Assembly (NCBI GenBank): GCA_963700735.1
Contig: CAVOYR010000005.1
Span: 744,001 to 808,000 of the forward strand
Origin: Anderseniella sp963700735
Lineage (GTDB): Bacteria; Pseudomonadota; Alphaproteobacteria; Rhizobiales; Aestuariivirgaceae
Direction of reading: 5' to 3'
Length of the DNA: 64,000 bases
Below are positions 9,502 through 18,435 of this stretch, in pieces. Position 1 is the first letter of the stretch. Each line of letters begins with the position of its first letter. The position numbers and the translations under genes were made by a program. The notes beneath the pieces are model-generated. The model saw only the letters and a list, made by a program, of their open reading frames with translations. It had not been told where the DNA came from and did not search any database.

Positions 9502-9539
9502 TGATATATTCACAAATGCTATATATCAGACTGATATAT
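9502..9539 (+). promoter_or_regulatory. Palindromic operator upstream of padR/efflux operon
   Basis: A perfect 19-bp palindrome with 9-bp arms (ATATATCAG-A-CTGATATAT) lies at 9521-9539, and another copy of the half site TGATATAT is at 9502-9509, 30 bp before the matching half site at 9532. It is AT-rich in a GC-rich setting and 33 bp upstream of the padR start. PadR-family regulators commonly repress their own operon from such sites, so autoregulation is inferred. Confidence 0.65.
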
Positions 9540-9572
9540 CAACCGGCAGTCTGTCAGGCGGAAATACGTCAC

Positions 9573-10118
9573 ATGAATGTGCGCACATTGTGTCTCGGCA
9601 TCCTCGCTATCGAGGAGGCGTCGGGCTACGAAATCAAGAAGGCGGTGGAGAATGGCATGTTCGCCCACTTCATCGATGCAAGCTACGGCTCGATTTACCC
9701 TGCCCTGACCCAGATGCTGGCCGACGGCCACGTCACGGTGCGCGAGGAAGCCCATGCCGGCAAGCCCTCGAAGAAGGTCTACTCGATCACTGCCAAGGGC
9801 CGCACGGCCCTGCGCAAGGCGCTGCACGTGTTGCCCAAGCAGGACAAGTACAAGTCGGAATTCCTGTTCCAGGCGCTGTTCAAGGCGGACATGGAGCCAG
9901 GCTACCTGCAGGAGGTGTTCGACATTCAGCTCGCATTCCTGCGCCAGGAACTGGCCCAGGTCGAGGAATGCAGCGCACAGGCAGAACCGGGGTCAGGCCA
10001 CCAGTTCGTGAACGGTTACGGCCAGGCCCTTCTGCGCGCGGCAATTGGCTACATGGAAGAAACCCGTCCGGGAATGCTCGCTGGCCAGGCCGGCAAGGTT
10101 CCTGACGCGGCAGAGTGA
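9573..10118 (+). CDS. PadR-family transcriptional regulator
   Basis: DNA-binding repressor of the PadR family (181 residues): an N-terminal winged helix (MNVRTLCLGILAIEEASGYEI to about residue 90) and a helical C-terminal dimerisation part. The segment GSIYPALTQMLADGHV is the recognition-helix region, and AGKPSKKVYSITAKG is the wing. The ATG at 9573 gives the usual N-terminus; a longer frame upstream would run through the operator palindrome and is rejected. The adaptor gene starts 4 bases after the stop, so regulator and RND efflux pump probably share one transcript, with the regulator likely sensing a pump substrate. The ligand cannot be told from sequence. Confidence 0.9.
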   Translation: MNVRTLCLGILAIEEASGYEIKKAVENGMFAHFIDASYGSIYPALTQMLADGHVTVREEAHAGKPSKKVYSITAKGRTALRKALHVLPKQDKYKSEFLFQALFKADMEPGYLQEVFDIQLAFLRQELAQVEECSAQAEPGSGHQFVNGYGQALLRAAIGYMEETRPGMLAGQAGKVPDAAE

Positions 10119-10122
10119 GTTG

Positions 10123-11220
10123 ATGAAGATGTCGAGTTCAAAAATCTGGTCGTCGCTGTTTGCGCTGGCAATTGTCGGGTGGTTCGCTTCCGGCATCATA
10201 CTGCCGGCGGCAAGCCCCGAGCAGGCCGGAGAAGCAGCCGCAAAGGCCGAACAGGCGAAGGAAGCAGCCAAGCCATTTTCGGTAATCGTGGAGACCTTCA
10301 AGGCGGTGGAGCGCCCGTCGATCTTTCCGGTGCGCGGCCTGACCGAGGCGGTTCGCCAGGTCGAGGTGCGCGCCCGCACGGCCGGCATCGTGGAACGGCA
10401 GACCTTTGAAAGCGGCGATGCCGTGAAGAAGGGCGACGTGCTTTGCCAGCTCGATGCAGCAGCCCGCAATGCCCAGCTTGCCAGGGCCAAGGCGCAGCTT
10501 GCGTCTGCCCGGCGCGACTATGAAGCCACGGCGCAACTGGCGCAGTCGAACTTTGCAGCAAAATCGAAGGTTGCCCAGCAGAAGGCCGCGATGGAACTGG
10601 CCAGTGCCGAAGTGCAGCAGGTCGAGCTTGACATGTCATGGACAACCATCTCCGCCCCGCGTGACGGCATCCTTGCCGCCGATCCGGCCCAGGACGGTGC
10701 CTACATCCAGGCCGGCGGCCTGTGCGGCACGTTGTCGGTGATGGATCCGATCACTGTTGCCGCCAACGTGCCGGAGCGCCTTCTGCCCAACATTTCCGAG
10801 GGCATGGACGCTGCGGCACGGCTGATCACGGGGCAACAGGTTACCGGCAAGATCACCAAGGTGGCGATGTCGTCCGACCGGGCCACGCGCACCTTCCGCG
10901 TGGAGCTGAGCGTACCCAACCCTGACTATGCGCTGCGCGAGGGCGTGACGGCCGAGCTGTTCATTCCGCTGCCCACGACGATGGCCCACAAGCTGCCGGC
11001 ATCCGCGCTGACACTGGCCGATGACGGCAAGTTCGGCGTTCGTACTGTTGGGCCGGACAACAAGGTCAGCTTCATGCCCCTGACCATCCTGTCACAGGAA
11101 ACCGATGGGGCCTGGGTTACCGGGTTGCCGGACACGGCAACGGTGATCACCCGCGGGCAGGACTTCGTCATCGACGGGCAGATCGTCCAGCCGGTCGCCA
11201 GACAGGCGGAGACAAGCTGA
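10123..11220 (+). CDS. RND efflux periplasmic adaptor (membrane fusion protein)
   Basis: Membrane-fusion subunit linking the inner-membrane RND pump to an outer-membrane channel. It has 365 residues, with an N-terminal membrane anchor/signal (WSSLFALAIVGWFASGII) and an Ala/Glu-rich linker. A biotinyl-lipoyl-like half follows (VRARTAGIVERQTFESGD), then a coiled-coil hairpin rich in Ala, Gln and Lys around residues 120-175, then the second lipoyl half and beta-barrel. It has no lipobox cysteine. It starts 4 bases after padR and its stop overlaps the start of the pump gene (TGATG). No outer-membrane channel gene lies nearby, so a shared TolC is assumed. Confidence 0.9.
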   Translation: MKMSSSKIWSSLFALAIVGWFASGIILPAASPEQAGEAAAKAEQAKEAAKPFSVIVETFKAVERPSIFPVRGLTEAVRQVEVRARTAGIVERQTFESGDAVKKGDVLCQLDAAARNAQLARAKAQLASARRDYEATAQLAQSNFAAKSKVAQQKAAMELASAEVQQVELDMSWTTISAPRDGILAADPAQDGAYIQAGGLCGTLSVMDPITVAANVPERLLPNISEGMDAAARLITGQQVTGKITKVAMSSDRATRTFRVELSVPNPDYALREGVTAELFIPLPTTMAHKLPASALTLADDGKFGVRTVGPDNKVSFMPLTILSQETDGAWVTGLPDTATVITRGQDFVIDGQIVQPVARQAETS

Positions 11221-14200
11221 TGTCGTCAATGCTGGCTGCAATCCTGTCGCGCCCGCGCGCGGTGCTGTCGATGATGCTGGTCATGCTGATCGCCGGCATC
11301 TGGAGCTTTGCCGAAATCCCCAAGGAAGCCGATCCGGACATCCAGATCCCGGCAGTGTACATCTCCATTCCCCTGCCCGGCATCAGCCCGGAAGACAGCG
11401 AGCGGCTGCTGGTCAAGCCCGTCGAGTCGAAGCTCAAGGGGCTGGACGGCATCAAGGACATGACCGGTATCGCCACGGAAAGCCATGCCGGCATTTTCGT
11501 GCGCTTCGAGACCGGCGTTGATATCGACCAGGCCATCACCGACACCCGCGAGAAGCTGGACCTGGCCAAGGCAGAGTTGCCGGCAGACGCTGAAGAGCCG
11601 ATCGTCAACGAGATCAACTTCTCGCTGCAGCCCACCATTGTCGTGACGCTGTCTGGCGACGTGCCTGAACGCACGCTGTTCACCCATGCGCGCGAGTTGC
11701 AGGACGAGCTGGAAGGCATCTCGACGGTGCTTGAGGCCAAGCTGAGCGGCGAGCGCGAGGAACTGCTCGAGGTCATCGTCGACCCGGTCAAGCTGGAAGC
11801 CTATGGCGTGACGCAGCAGGAACTGCTCAGCGCCGCCAACCTGAACAACCGGCTGGTCGCGGCGGGCGCGGTGAACAACGCGTCAGGCCGCTACAACGTG
11901 AAGATTCCCGGCCTGTTCGAGAACGCCCGCGATGTGTTCAACCTGGTGATCAAGTCATCGGATGGCACAACGGTGACGCTTGGCCAGGTAGCCGAGATCC
12001 GCCGCACCTTCAAGGACCGCATGCGCTATGCCGAGTTCAACGGTGATCGCACCATCGCCATCGAAGTGGTCAAGCGCATCGGCTCGAACATCCTGGAGAA
12101 CAACTCCGAGGTGAAGCGCATCGTCGGCGAGGTCACAAAGGACTGGCCCTCGTCGATCAAGGTGGCGACCACGCTCGACCAGTCCCGCCTCATCGGTGAC
12201 ATTCTCGGCTCGCTCACCTCGTCCATCATGCTGGCCATCCTGCTGGTGATGACGCTGGTGGTGGCTGCCCTTGGCCTGCGGTCCGGCCTGATGGTGGGGC
12301 TGGCCATTCCGACGTCGTTCATGATCGGCTTCCTGTTCTTCGGCTTCCTTGGCTATACGGTCAACATCATGCTGATGTTCGGTCTCGTGCTGACCGTCGG
12401 CATGCTGGTTGATGGCGCCATCGTGATGATCGAGTTTGCCGACCGCAAGATGGCCGAGGGCCTCGACAAGAAGCAGGCCTACGTGCAGGCCGCCCAGCGG
12501 ATGTTCTGGCCCATCGTGTCGTCTACGGCCACGACGCTGGCAGCCTTCCTGCCGATGCTGCTGTGGCCGGGCGTGGCCGGGGATTTCATGGAATACCTGC
12601 CGTTGACGGTGATCGTGGTGCTGACCGCATCACTGATCACGGCGATGATCTTCCTGCCTGCCATCGGCGCCATCTTCGGCAAGGCCGACACCACCAACAG
12701 CGCCACTGCCGGACGCCTCGCCGCCGATGGCGAAGGTGACATCCTGACCATCCCCGGCGCGACCGGCAGCTACATTCGCTTCCTCAACCGCATCATCCGG
12801 CACCCGCTCAAGGTTCTCGTGGTGCTGCTGCTGGGCATGAGTGGCATCGTCTATGCCTATTCGCTGAAGCCCACCGGCGTCGAGTTCTTCGTGAACACCG
12901 AGCCGGAAGTCGCCATCGTCTATGTGCGGGCGCGTGGCAACATGTCGAACGAGCAAAAGCTCGACGTGGTGCAGTCCGTCTATGCGCGGATTGCCGATAA
13001 CCCGGCCATTCTCAACACCACGACCTATGCCGGCACCGACGGTGGCGGCCAGGGCGGCCTCGGTGCCACGCAGGACGTGCCCGGCGACCTGATCGGCCAG
13101 GTGCAGATCGAGCTCAAGGAAGTGGGCAGGCGCAAGGACTGGGACACCGTCAAGGCAGAGCTCGAGACGGCAACCAGCGACGTTCCCGGCACCATCATCG
13201 AGGTGCGCGAGCTGGCCGGCGGCCCGCAATCGGGCAAGGACATCCGGCTGCAGGTGCAGGCGGCTGACCGCGACGTGGCGCTTGCAGCGACGGCGCGCGT
13301 CCGGGAATACATGGAAAGCAGCATCGAGGGCCTCGCCGACATCGACGATGACTCGCCCCTGCCCGGCTACGAGGTCGCTCTTTCCGTCAACCGCGAAGAG
13401 GCAGGCCGGTTCGGCGCGTCTGTCGCGGCCGCAGGGTCACTGGTACAGCTCATCACCAATGGCGCGTTGATCGGCACCTACCGGCCGGACGACAGCCGCG
13501 ACGAGCTGGAAATCCGCGTCCGCCTGCCCGAGAACCAGCGTTCGCTCGCTGCCCTCGACACGCTGAAACTGCAAACGCCGCAAGGCCAGCAGCCACTGTC
13601 GAACTTCGTCAGCCGCGAGGTCAGGCAACAGGTCAACACGCTGTACCGGTTCAATGCCAAGCCGTCGGTGTTCGTGAAGGCCAATGCGGCACCGGGCTAT
13701 CAGTCGTTCTCGCAGATCCAGCAGCTGGACGCCTGGCTCAAGACCCAGCAATGGCCGTCCGGTGTCAGTTTCACGTTCCGGGGCGCCGACGAAGACCAGA
13801 AGGAATCCGCTGCCTTCCTGCAGAAGGCGCTGCTGGGATCGCTGTTCCTGATGTTCATGATACTGGTGATCCAGTTCAACTCGTTCTACCACACGGCGCT
13901 CACGCTGATCACCGTGGTGATGTCTGCCGTGGGCGTCATCCTGGGCATGCTGGTGATGCGGCAGTATTTCTCGATCATCATGACCGGCACGGGGCTGGTG
14001 GCGCTGGCGGGCGTGGTGGTGAACAACGCCATCGTGCTGATCGACACCTACCAGAACCTGTCCGCCCGTGGCCTGTCGCCGGTGGACGCAACGTTGCGCG
14101 CCGCTGCACAGCGCCTGCGGCCCATCCTGCTGACCACGGTGACCACCATCCTCGGCCTGTTGCCGCTGATGTTCCAGCTCAACGTGGACTTCCTGCACCG

Positions 14201-14453
14201 CACCGTCGGCATCGGGTCGATGACGTCTGCGTGGTGGGTGCACCTGTCCACCGCCATGGTGTTCGGACTCGCCTTTGCGACGGTACTGACGCTGGTGTTC
14301 TGCCCGGTCATGCTGTCTGCGCCGACGGTGTGGAAGCAAAGCTGGCGCCGCTGGCGTGGCAAACCTGATGACGCCGTGGCGGCCGGTGGTGACCGCAGCA
14401 AGCCGGCACTGGTGCCCAAGGGCGATGACGCCTACCCGCAGGCAGCGGAGTAA
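11220..14453 (+). CDS. RND efflux pump, inner-membrane permease (HAE1-like)
   Basis: Proton-driven exporter of about 12 membrane helices; its 1077 residues are slightly longer than the AcrB class because of a charged C-terminal tail. The architecture is duplicated, with large periplasmic loops after TM1 and TM7. The TM4 motif reads VGMLVDGAIVMIEF: HAE1 pumps normally have two adjacent aspartates here, while this protein has Asp-Gly, as in a divergent subfamily. It is translationally coupled to the adaptor by a one-base overlap. Substrate is unknown; the PadR regulator suggests phenolic or other aromatic compounds, but that is only inference. Confidence 0.92.
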   Translation: MSSMLAAILSRPRAVLSMMLVMLIAGIWSFAEIPKEADPDIQIPAVYISIPLPGISPEDSERLLVKPVESKLKGLDGIKDMTGIATESHAGIFVRFETGVDIDQAITDTREKLDLAKAELPADAEEPIVNEINFSLQPTIVVTLSGDVPERTLFTHARELQDELEGISTVLEAKLSGEREELLEVIVDPVKLEAYGVTQQELLSAANLNNRLVAAGAVNNASGRYNVKIPGLFENARDVFNLVIKSSDGTTVTLGQVAEIRRTFKDRMRYAEFNGDRTIAIEVVKRIGSNILENNSEVKRIVGEVTKDWPSSIKVATTLDQSRLIGDILGSLTSSIMLAILLVMTLVVAALGLRSGLMVGLAIPTSFMIGFLFFGFLGYTVNIMLMFGLVLTVGMLVDGAIVMIEFADRKMAEGLDKKQAYVQAAQRMFWPIVSSTATTLAAFLPMLLWPGVAGDFMEYLPLTVIVVLTASLITAMIFLPAIGAIFGKADTTNSATAGRLAADGEGDILTIPGATGSYIRFLNRIIRHPLKVLVVLLLGMSGIVYAYSLKPTGVEFFVNTEPEVAIVYVRARGNMSNEQKLDVVQSVYARIADNPAILNTTTYAGTDGGGQGGLGATQDVPGDLIGQVQIELKEVGRRKDWDTVKAELETATSDVPGTIIEVRELAGGPQSGKDIRLQVQAADRDVALAATARVREYMESSIEGLADIDDDSPLPGYEVALSVNREEAGRFGASVAAAGSLVQLITNGALIGTYRPDDSRDELEIRVRLPENQRSLAALDTLKLQTPQGQQPLSNFVSREVRQQVNTLYRFNAKPSVFVKANAAPGYQSFSQIQQLDAWLKTQQWPSGVSFTFRGADEDQKESAAFLQKALLGSLFLMFMILVIQFNSFYHTALTLITVVMSAVGVILGMLVMRQYFSIIMTGTGLVALAGVVVNNAIVLIDTYQNLSARGLSPVDATLRAAAQRLRPILLTTVTTILGLLPLMFQLNVDFLHRTVGIGSMTSAWWVHLSTAMVFGLAFATVLTLVFCPVMLSAPTVWKQSWRRWRGKPDDAVAAGGDRSKPALVPKGDDAYPQAAE

Positions 14454-14467
14454 TTGCCGGCCGCCCC

Positions 14468-15472
14468 CTACCCCGCCAGCACTTCGCTGACACGGGTCTG
14501 GAACCAGGCGACGCCCTGCTCGTGGCGGGGTGACAGCGGCCCCGGCGCGTAGCCGCCGGTGGTGTAGTTCTTCTGCGTTTCGAGGCAGATCTCGAAGTCT
14601 TCCTCCACAACGGCAATGTTGCGGGCGATGGTGTCCTCGCGCGCGGCTGCCTTTTCCTCCGACGTGTCGGCAAAGTAGAACGTGTAGATGAGTTCCGTCC
14701 GGTCCTTGCTGATCGGGTTGATGCGCGAGGTGTTCATGCCACCATCGAACAGTGACAGGGTCCAGTTGGGCCACATCCACAGCCACTTGCCCTTGTAGAA
14801 CAGTCCTTCGCGCGGCGGCGCCGTCATGCGCACCAGGTTGTCGTGCGCCGTTGTTTCAAAGTGTTCGAACTCGATGGCCTGGAAGAAACCGGGGTGGATG
14901 CCGGGGATGTGGTAGCCCTCGACGAAGTTGTCGGTATAGATTTTCCAGTTGGCATCGAACTGCATGCGGCGTTCGGCAACGGCGTGATACTGCTCGATCG
15001 GCTCATTGGCCAGTTCGGGCACCGTGTCACCCAGTTGTTGGGCCAGCGTGCCGACAGGGTTGATGGCGATGAAGGCAAGCCCGCGCCATACGTCGATGGA
15101 AATCTGTTCCAGCGGCCAGTCATCGATGGCAAAGCCCGGATCCTCGCCGAACCACGGTGCCTGCTTCAGCGAGCCGTCGAGATCGTAGACCCAGTTGTGA
15201 TACTGGCAGCGCAGCATGTTGCAGCGGCCTTCGCCTTCCTCGAGGATGCGCGCACCGCGATGCCGGCAGACATTGCGAAAGGCGCGCAGCTTGCCATCCT
15301 TCGCGCGCACCGCCATCACCTTGGCACCAGCGATTTCCGTGGCCACGTACTGGCCCGGTTCATCGAGCCGCGAGGCGGGGCCGATCAGTTGCCAGCTTGC
15401 CCAGAAGATGCGCTGGCATTCTGCCTCGAACACAGCCGGACTGACATAGAAAGACGGATCAAGATTTCGCAT
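14468..15472 (-). CDS. Rieske non-heme iron oxygenase, large subunit
   Basis: Ring-hydroxylating-type oxygenase of 334 residues. The N-terminal Rieske domain has C69-X-H71 and C89-X2-H92, which bind a 2Fe-2S cluster. The catalytic domain has H188 and H193 in EGYHIPGIHPG, two of the mononuclear iron ligands. The ATG at 15472 has a GAGGGG ribosome site 7 bases upstream; a longer frame to 15517 lacks that. No reductase, ferredoxin or small subunit lies nearby, so electron supply comes from elsewhere. It is the last gene of a minus-strand run psd-pssA-arsC-arsH. The substrate is not recognisable; choline/betaine or aromatic oxygenases are possibilities. Confidence 0.85.
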   Translation of the reverse strand: MRNLDPSFYVSPAVFEAECQRIFWASWQLIGPASRLDEPGQYVATEIAGAKVMAVRAKDGKLRAFRNVCRHRGARILEEGEGRCNMLRCQYHNWVYDLDGSLKQAPWFGEDPGFAIDDWPLEQISIDVWRGLAFIAINPVGTLAQQLGDTVPELANEPIEQYHAVAERRMQFDANWKIYTDNFVEGYHIPGIHPGFFQAIEFEHFETTAHDNLVRMTAPPREGLFYKGKWLWMWPNWTLSLFDGGMNTSRINPISKDRTELIYTFYFADTSEEKAAAREDTIARNIAVVEEDFEICLETQKNYTTGGYAPGPLSPRHEQGVAWFQTRVSEVLAG

Positions 15473-15538
15473 TCTGCAGCCCCTCGCTCGCATACGGACA
15501 GATTGCAATTGCGACAATCGCGGGCCGTGCCGTCAAGC

Positions 15539-16261
15539 CTAAATCGAGCGCTGGTTGACCCGCTTCGATACTTGTTCCGCGGTTTCGACCCGCTCGGAAT
15601 AACGGTCCACAAGGTATGCGGACCGGCCGCGCGTCAGGTAGGTGAACTTCACCAGTTCCTCGACCACGTCGGCGATGCGATTGTAATAGGGCGACGGCTT
15701 CATGCGGTCGTTGTCGTCGAATTCCATGAAGGCTCGAGCCACCGACGACTGGTTGGGAATGGTGATCATGCGCATCCAGCGGCCAAGAATGCGCATCTGG
15801 TTGACCGCGTTGAAGCTTTGCGAGCCGCCGCAGACTTGCATCACGGCCAGCGTCTTGCCTTGCGTGGGGCGCACGCCGCCGATGTCCAGCGGCAGCCAGT
15901 CGATCTGCGCCTTCATGATGCCGGTCATGGCGCCATGGCGTTCCGGCGACACCCAGACCATGGCTTCCGACCACATCGCAAGCTTGCGCAGTTCCGCCAC
16001 CTTTGGGTGGTCCGGCTCGACTGCATCGGGCAACGGCAGCCCGGCTGGGTCGAACACCACGGTCTCGCAGCCATGCCAGTCGAGCAGGCGCTGGGCTTCC
16101 AGCGCCACCAGCCGCGAGAACGAGCGCGCCCGCAGCGAGCCGTACAGCAACAGCACCCGCGGGCGGTGGGTTGGCGCGCCGGGTCCGGCCAGCGCTTCGG
16201 AGTCAACCGGTTGCATGTGGGCAGGGTCGATGTTGGGCAGGTCAGGTAATTTGCAAGTCAC
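15539..16261 (-). CDS. arsH: ArsH-type NADPH-dependent FMN reductase
   Basis: Flavodoxin-like oxidoreductase which, in the ArsH family, oxidises trivalent organoarsenicals and gives arsenic or oxidative-stress resistance. The 240-residue protein has the FMN phosphate loop LLLYGSLRARSFSR near residue 38, a conserved SPERHGAMTGIMKAQIDWLP segment, and QVCGGSQSFNAVNQMR, all typical of ArsH. It follows arsC by 9 bases on the same strand, so arsenic detoxification is the likely job. No arsB or acr3 arsenite pump is present in the window. Confidence 0.92.
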   Translation of the reverse strand: MTCKLPDLPNIDPAHMQPVDSEALAGPGAPTHRPRVLLLYGSLRARSFSRLVALEAQRLLDWHGCETVVFDPAGLPLPDAVEPDHPKVAELRKLAMWSEAMVWVSPERHGAMTGIMKAQIDWLPLDIGGVRPTQGKTLAVMQVCGGSQSFNAVNQMRILGRWMRMITIPNQSSVARAFMEFDDNDRMKPSPYYNRIADVVEELVKFTYLTRGRSAYLVDRYSERVETAEQVSKRVNQRSI

Positions 16262-16270
16262 AAGAACAAC

Positions 16271-16690
16271 CTAGCGCGCATCACGGGTTTTGATCCTGAC
16301 AACTTCACCGTCTTCCTTGGTGAAACTGTCAATGGCCGGGGCGTCCAGCAACTCCAGAACGACTTCGGACGGGCGGCATAGCCGCACCCCCTTTGGGCTT
16401 GCCACGATAGGGCGATTGACCAGGACGGGATGTTCGAGCATTGCAGCGAGAATGGTCTCGTCATCCACACCGGGTGCGGTCAGGCCCAGTTCTTCCGCCG
16501 GTGATTTCGTTGTGCGCAACGCCTCGCCCGGTGTGAGGTCAGCCGCCGCAAACAGCGCCAGCAACTGCGGTCTTGTCCAGCCCTCGTGAAGATACTCGAT
16601 GACCACAGGTTCGTGCCCGGTGGCCCGAATGATCGCCAGGGTATTGCGGGACGTTTCGCATTGGGGGTTGTGATGAATGACGATAGTCAT
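16271..16690 (-). CDS. arsC: Arsenate reductase, glutaredoxin-coupled
   Basis: Reduces arsenate to arsenite with glutathione/glutaredoxin. The 139 residues match the E. coli plasmid-type ArsC closely: the nucleophile C11 in HNPQCETSRNT, and HPVLVNRPIVASPKGVRLCRPSE containing the arginines that bind the oxyanion. The start overlaps the end of pssA by 4 bases (ATGA), so it is translationally coupled to a phospholipid gene, an unusual arrangement. Its stop lies 9 bases before arsH. A YffB/Spx-like protein is a less likely alternative because all ArsC active-site residues are present. Confidence 0.93.
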   Translation of the reverse strand: MTIVIHHNPQCETSRNTLAIIRATGHEPVVIEYLHEGWTRPQLLALFAAADLTPGEALRTTKSPAEELGLTAPGVDDETILAAMLEHPVLVNRPIVASPKGVRLCRPSEVVLELLDAPAIDSFTKEDGEVVRIKTRDAR

Positions 16691-17553
16691 AGGTCGCTCT
16701 TGCTGATGATGTCTGCCTCAGTACCGGTGTTAGTGACGGATTGTGACACTTTGGCATCAGTGGCTTCATCGGCAACGCGAGCCTCCCATGCCTTCTTCTG
16801 GCGCAAGTACACGATGGACGAAACAGGTATCAGGACGATGTAGATGGCGGCAAACAGCGTCACCACCTCCCAGGTATAGGTGACCAGCAGCGCCGCCAGG
16901 ATTGTGACGGCGGCGAGCAGCGGCAGCACCGCCTCGCGGCTGACGCGGCCCACACCCTTGCCCGAGAACGTCGGCACGCGCGACACCATGGCGAAGGCAA
17001 CAAGTGTGATGTAGGGCAGCACGTAGGGTGCAATCTCGGGGCCGGGCGGCACCAGGTCAAGAAAGCCGAGATACATCGGCAGCATGGCCAGCATGGCGCC
17101 GGCAGGCGCGTTGACCCCGGTGAAGTAGTTGATCTTCCAGGCAGGCCGGTCCGGGTCTTCGATGGAAACGTTGAACCGGGCAAGGCGCAGCGCGCAGCAC
17201 AGCGCAAGTGTCAGCGCCACGATCCAGCCGAGGTTCTTCAACGCGTTGAGCGACCACATGTAGATCAGCAGGCCCGGTACCACGCCGAAGTTGACGAAGT
17301 CGGCCAGCGAATCAAGCTCCGCGCCGAACTTGGACGAGCCTTTCAGTGCGCGGGCAATGCGCCCGTCCAGCGCATCCAGCAATGCGGCAAGGATGACACA
17401 CGCAACGGCCAGTTCGAACCGGCCATCCATGCCCAGCCGGATGGCGGTGATGCCTGAACACAAGGCCAGCAGCGTGACGATGTTGGGTACCAGGTACCGG
17501 ATCGGGATCTGGCGAAGGCGCGGGTCACTGTCGTTGCGGTCGGTCAGTGGCAT
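16687..17553 (-). CDS. pssA: CDP-diacylglycerol-serine O-phosphatidyltransferase
   Basis: Makes phosphatidylserine from CDP-diacylglycerol and serine in the membrane; Psd then decarboxylates it. The CDP-alcohol phosphotransferase motif DG-X2-AR-X8-G-X3-D-X3-D is complete in DGRIARALKGSSKFGAELD plus SLAD. The 288 residues show about seven hydrophobic segments after a short charged N-terminus. It lies 31 bases after psd, the common alphaproteobacterial order psd-pssA, and overlaps arsC by 4 bases downstream. Confidence 0.94.
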   Translation of the reverse strand: MPLTDRNDSDPRLRQIPIRYLVPNIVTLLALCSGITAIRLGMDGRFELAVACVILAALLDALDGRIARALKGSSKFGAELDSLADFVNFGVVPGLLIYMWSLNALKNLGWIVALTLALCCALRLARFNVSIEDPDRPAWKINYFTGVNAPAGAMLAMLPMYLGFLDLVPPGPEIAPYVLPYITLVAFAMVSRVPTFSGKGVGRVSREAVLPLLAAVTILAALLVTYTWEVVTLFAAIYIVLIPVSSIVYLRQKKAWEARVADEATDAKVSQSVTNTGTEADIISKSDL

Positions 17554-17584
17554 GTGGCGCTGCTCGCTTCCTCGTCTGGTCGTA

Positions 17585-18289
17585 TCAGGCCGTGCGGCCG
17601 GTCAGGTTGGCAGGCGTACCGGAAACGCTCAGGTCCGCCAGCACGGTTTCACCGGCAATGGCACGCTGGCCCACACAGGCGCGAACAGCGCACCCCTCGG
17701 GCAGGTAGACATCGACGCGTGAGCCAAACCGGATCAGGCCGAAACGCTCACCCGCCTGCAACCGGTCACCCTGCCCCGCAAAGGCCACGATCCGCCGTGC
17801 CACCAGCCCGGCAATCTGCACCACGCCGATGCGGCGAGTATCAGCCATCTCGAGCGTGAACGCCATGCGTTCATTGTCCTCGCTGGCCTTGTCGAGTTCG
17901 GCGTTGATGAACTTGCCTGGCACGTAGCTTTTCTGCACCACGCTGGCATCGACCGGCGAGCGGTTCACGTGCACGTCGAACACGTTCATGAACACCGAGA
18001 TGCGGGTCAGGCGTTCACCGGTCAGCGCCAGCTCAGGCGGAATGGCGACCTTCTCGATGGCCGAGACCAGGCCGTCGGCAGGTGAGATGACCAGGGATGC
18101 ATCAAGCGGGGTGACGCGCGGCGGATCGCGGAAGAAGTAGGCACACCACAACGTGAGGATCACGCCGAACCAGCCGAACACGTCGGGCAGCAGCCAGAAC
18201 AGCACCAGCGTGATGGCAGCGAAAATGGCAATGAACCGGTATCCCTCGCGGTGTACCGGAACAAAAATGGACATGATGCTGTCAAGCAT
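17585..18289 (-). CDS. psd: Phosphatidylserine decarboxylase proenzyme
   Basis: Converts phosphatidylserine to phosphatidylethanolamine and self-cleaves to form a pyruvoyl group. The short alphaproteobacterial type is seen (234 residues): the N-terminal FVPVHREGYRFI, a hydrophobic hairpin, and RFGSRVDVYLP near the C-terminus, where cleavage between Gly and Ser yields the pyruvoyl cofactor. I chose the ATG at 18289 because family members begin just before DSI...VPVHREG; another ATG at 18274 is possible, and the frame further upstream looks non-coding. First gene of the psd-pssA-arsC-arsH-Rieske run. Confidence 0.92.
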   Translation of the reverse strand: MLDSIMSIFVPVHREGYRFIAIFAAITLVLFWLLPDVFGWFGVILTLWCAYFFRDPPRVTPLDASLVISPADGLVSAIEKVAIPPELALTGERLTRISVFMNVFDVHVNRSPVDASVVQKSYVPGKFINAELDKASEDNERMAFTLEMADTRRIGVVQIAGLVARRIVAFAGQGDRLQAGERFGLIRFGSRVDVYLPEGCAVRACVGQRAIAGETVLADLSVSGTPANLTGRTA

Positions 18290-18435
18290 GGGCAGGCGGC
18301 TCGCAGACGTTGGAGGCAGTTGTTTATGCCTCCTAGGTAGTGCCAGCGCCGCGCAACTGCAAGCAAACAAAAGGTGCGCACCTGCCCCCCAGCAAGCGCG
18401 CGCACCCTTGATGTCCTTGTGTCAGGCGGTGCCGT

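Noticed and set aside
13437..14786. A 449-codon minus-strand frame over the RND pump end
   Set aside because: Overlaps the pump and the Rieske gene, is His/Gln/Arg-rich and looks like a shadow frame.
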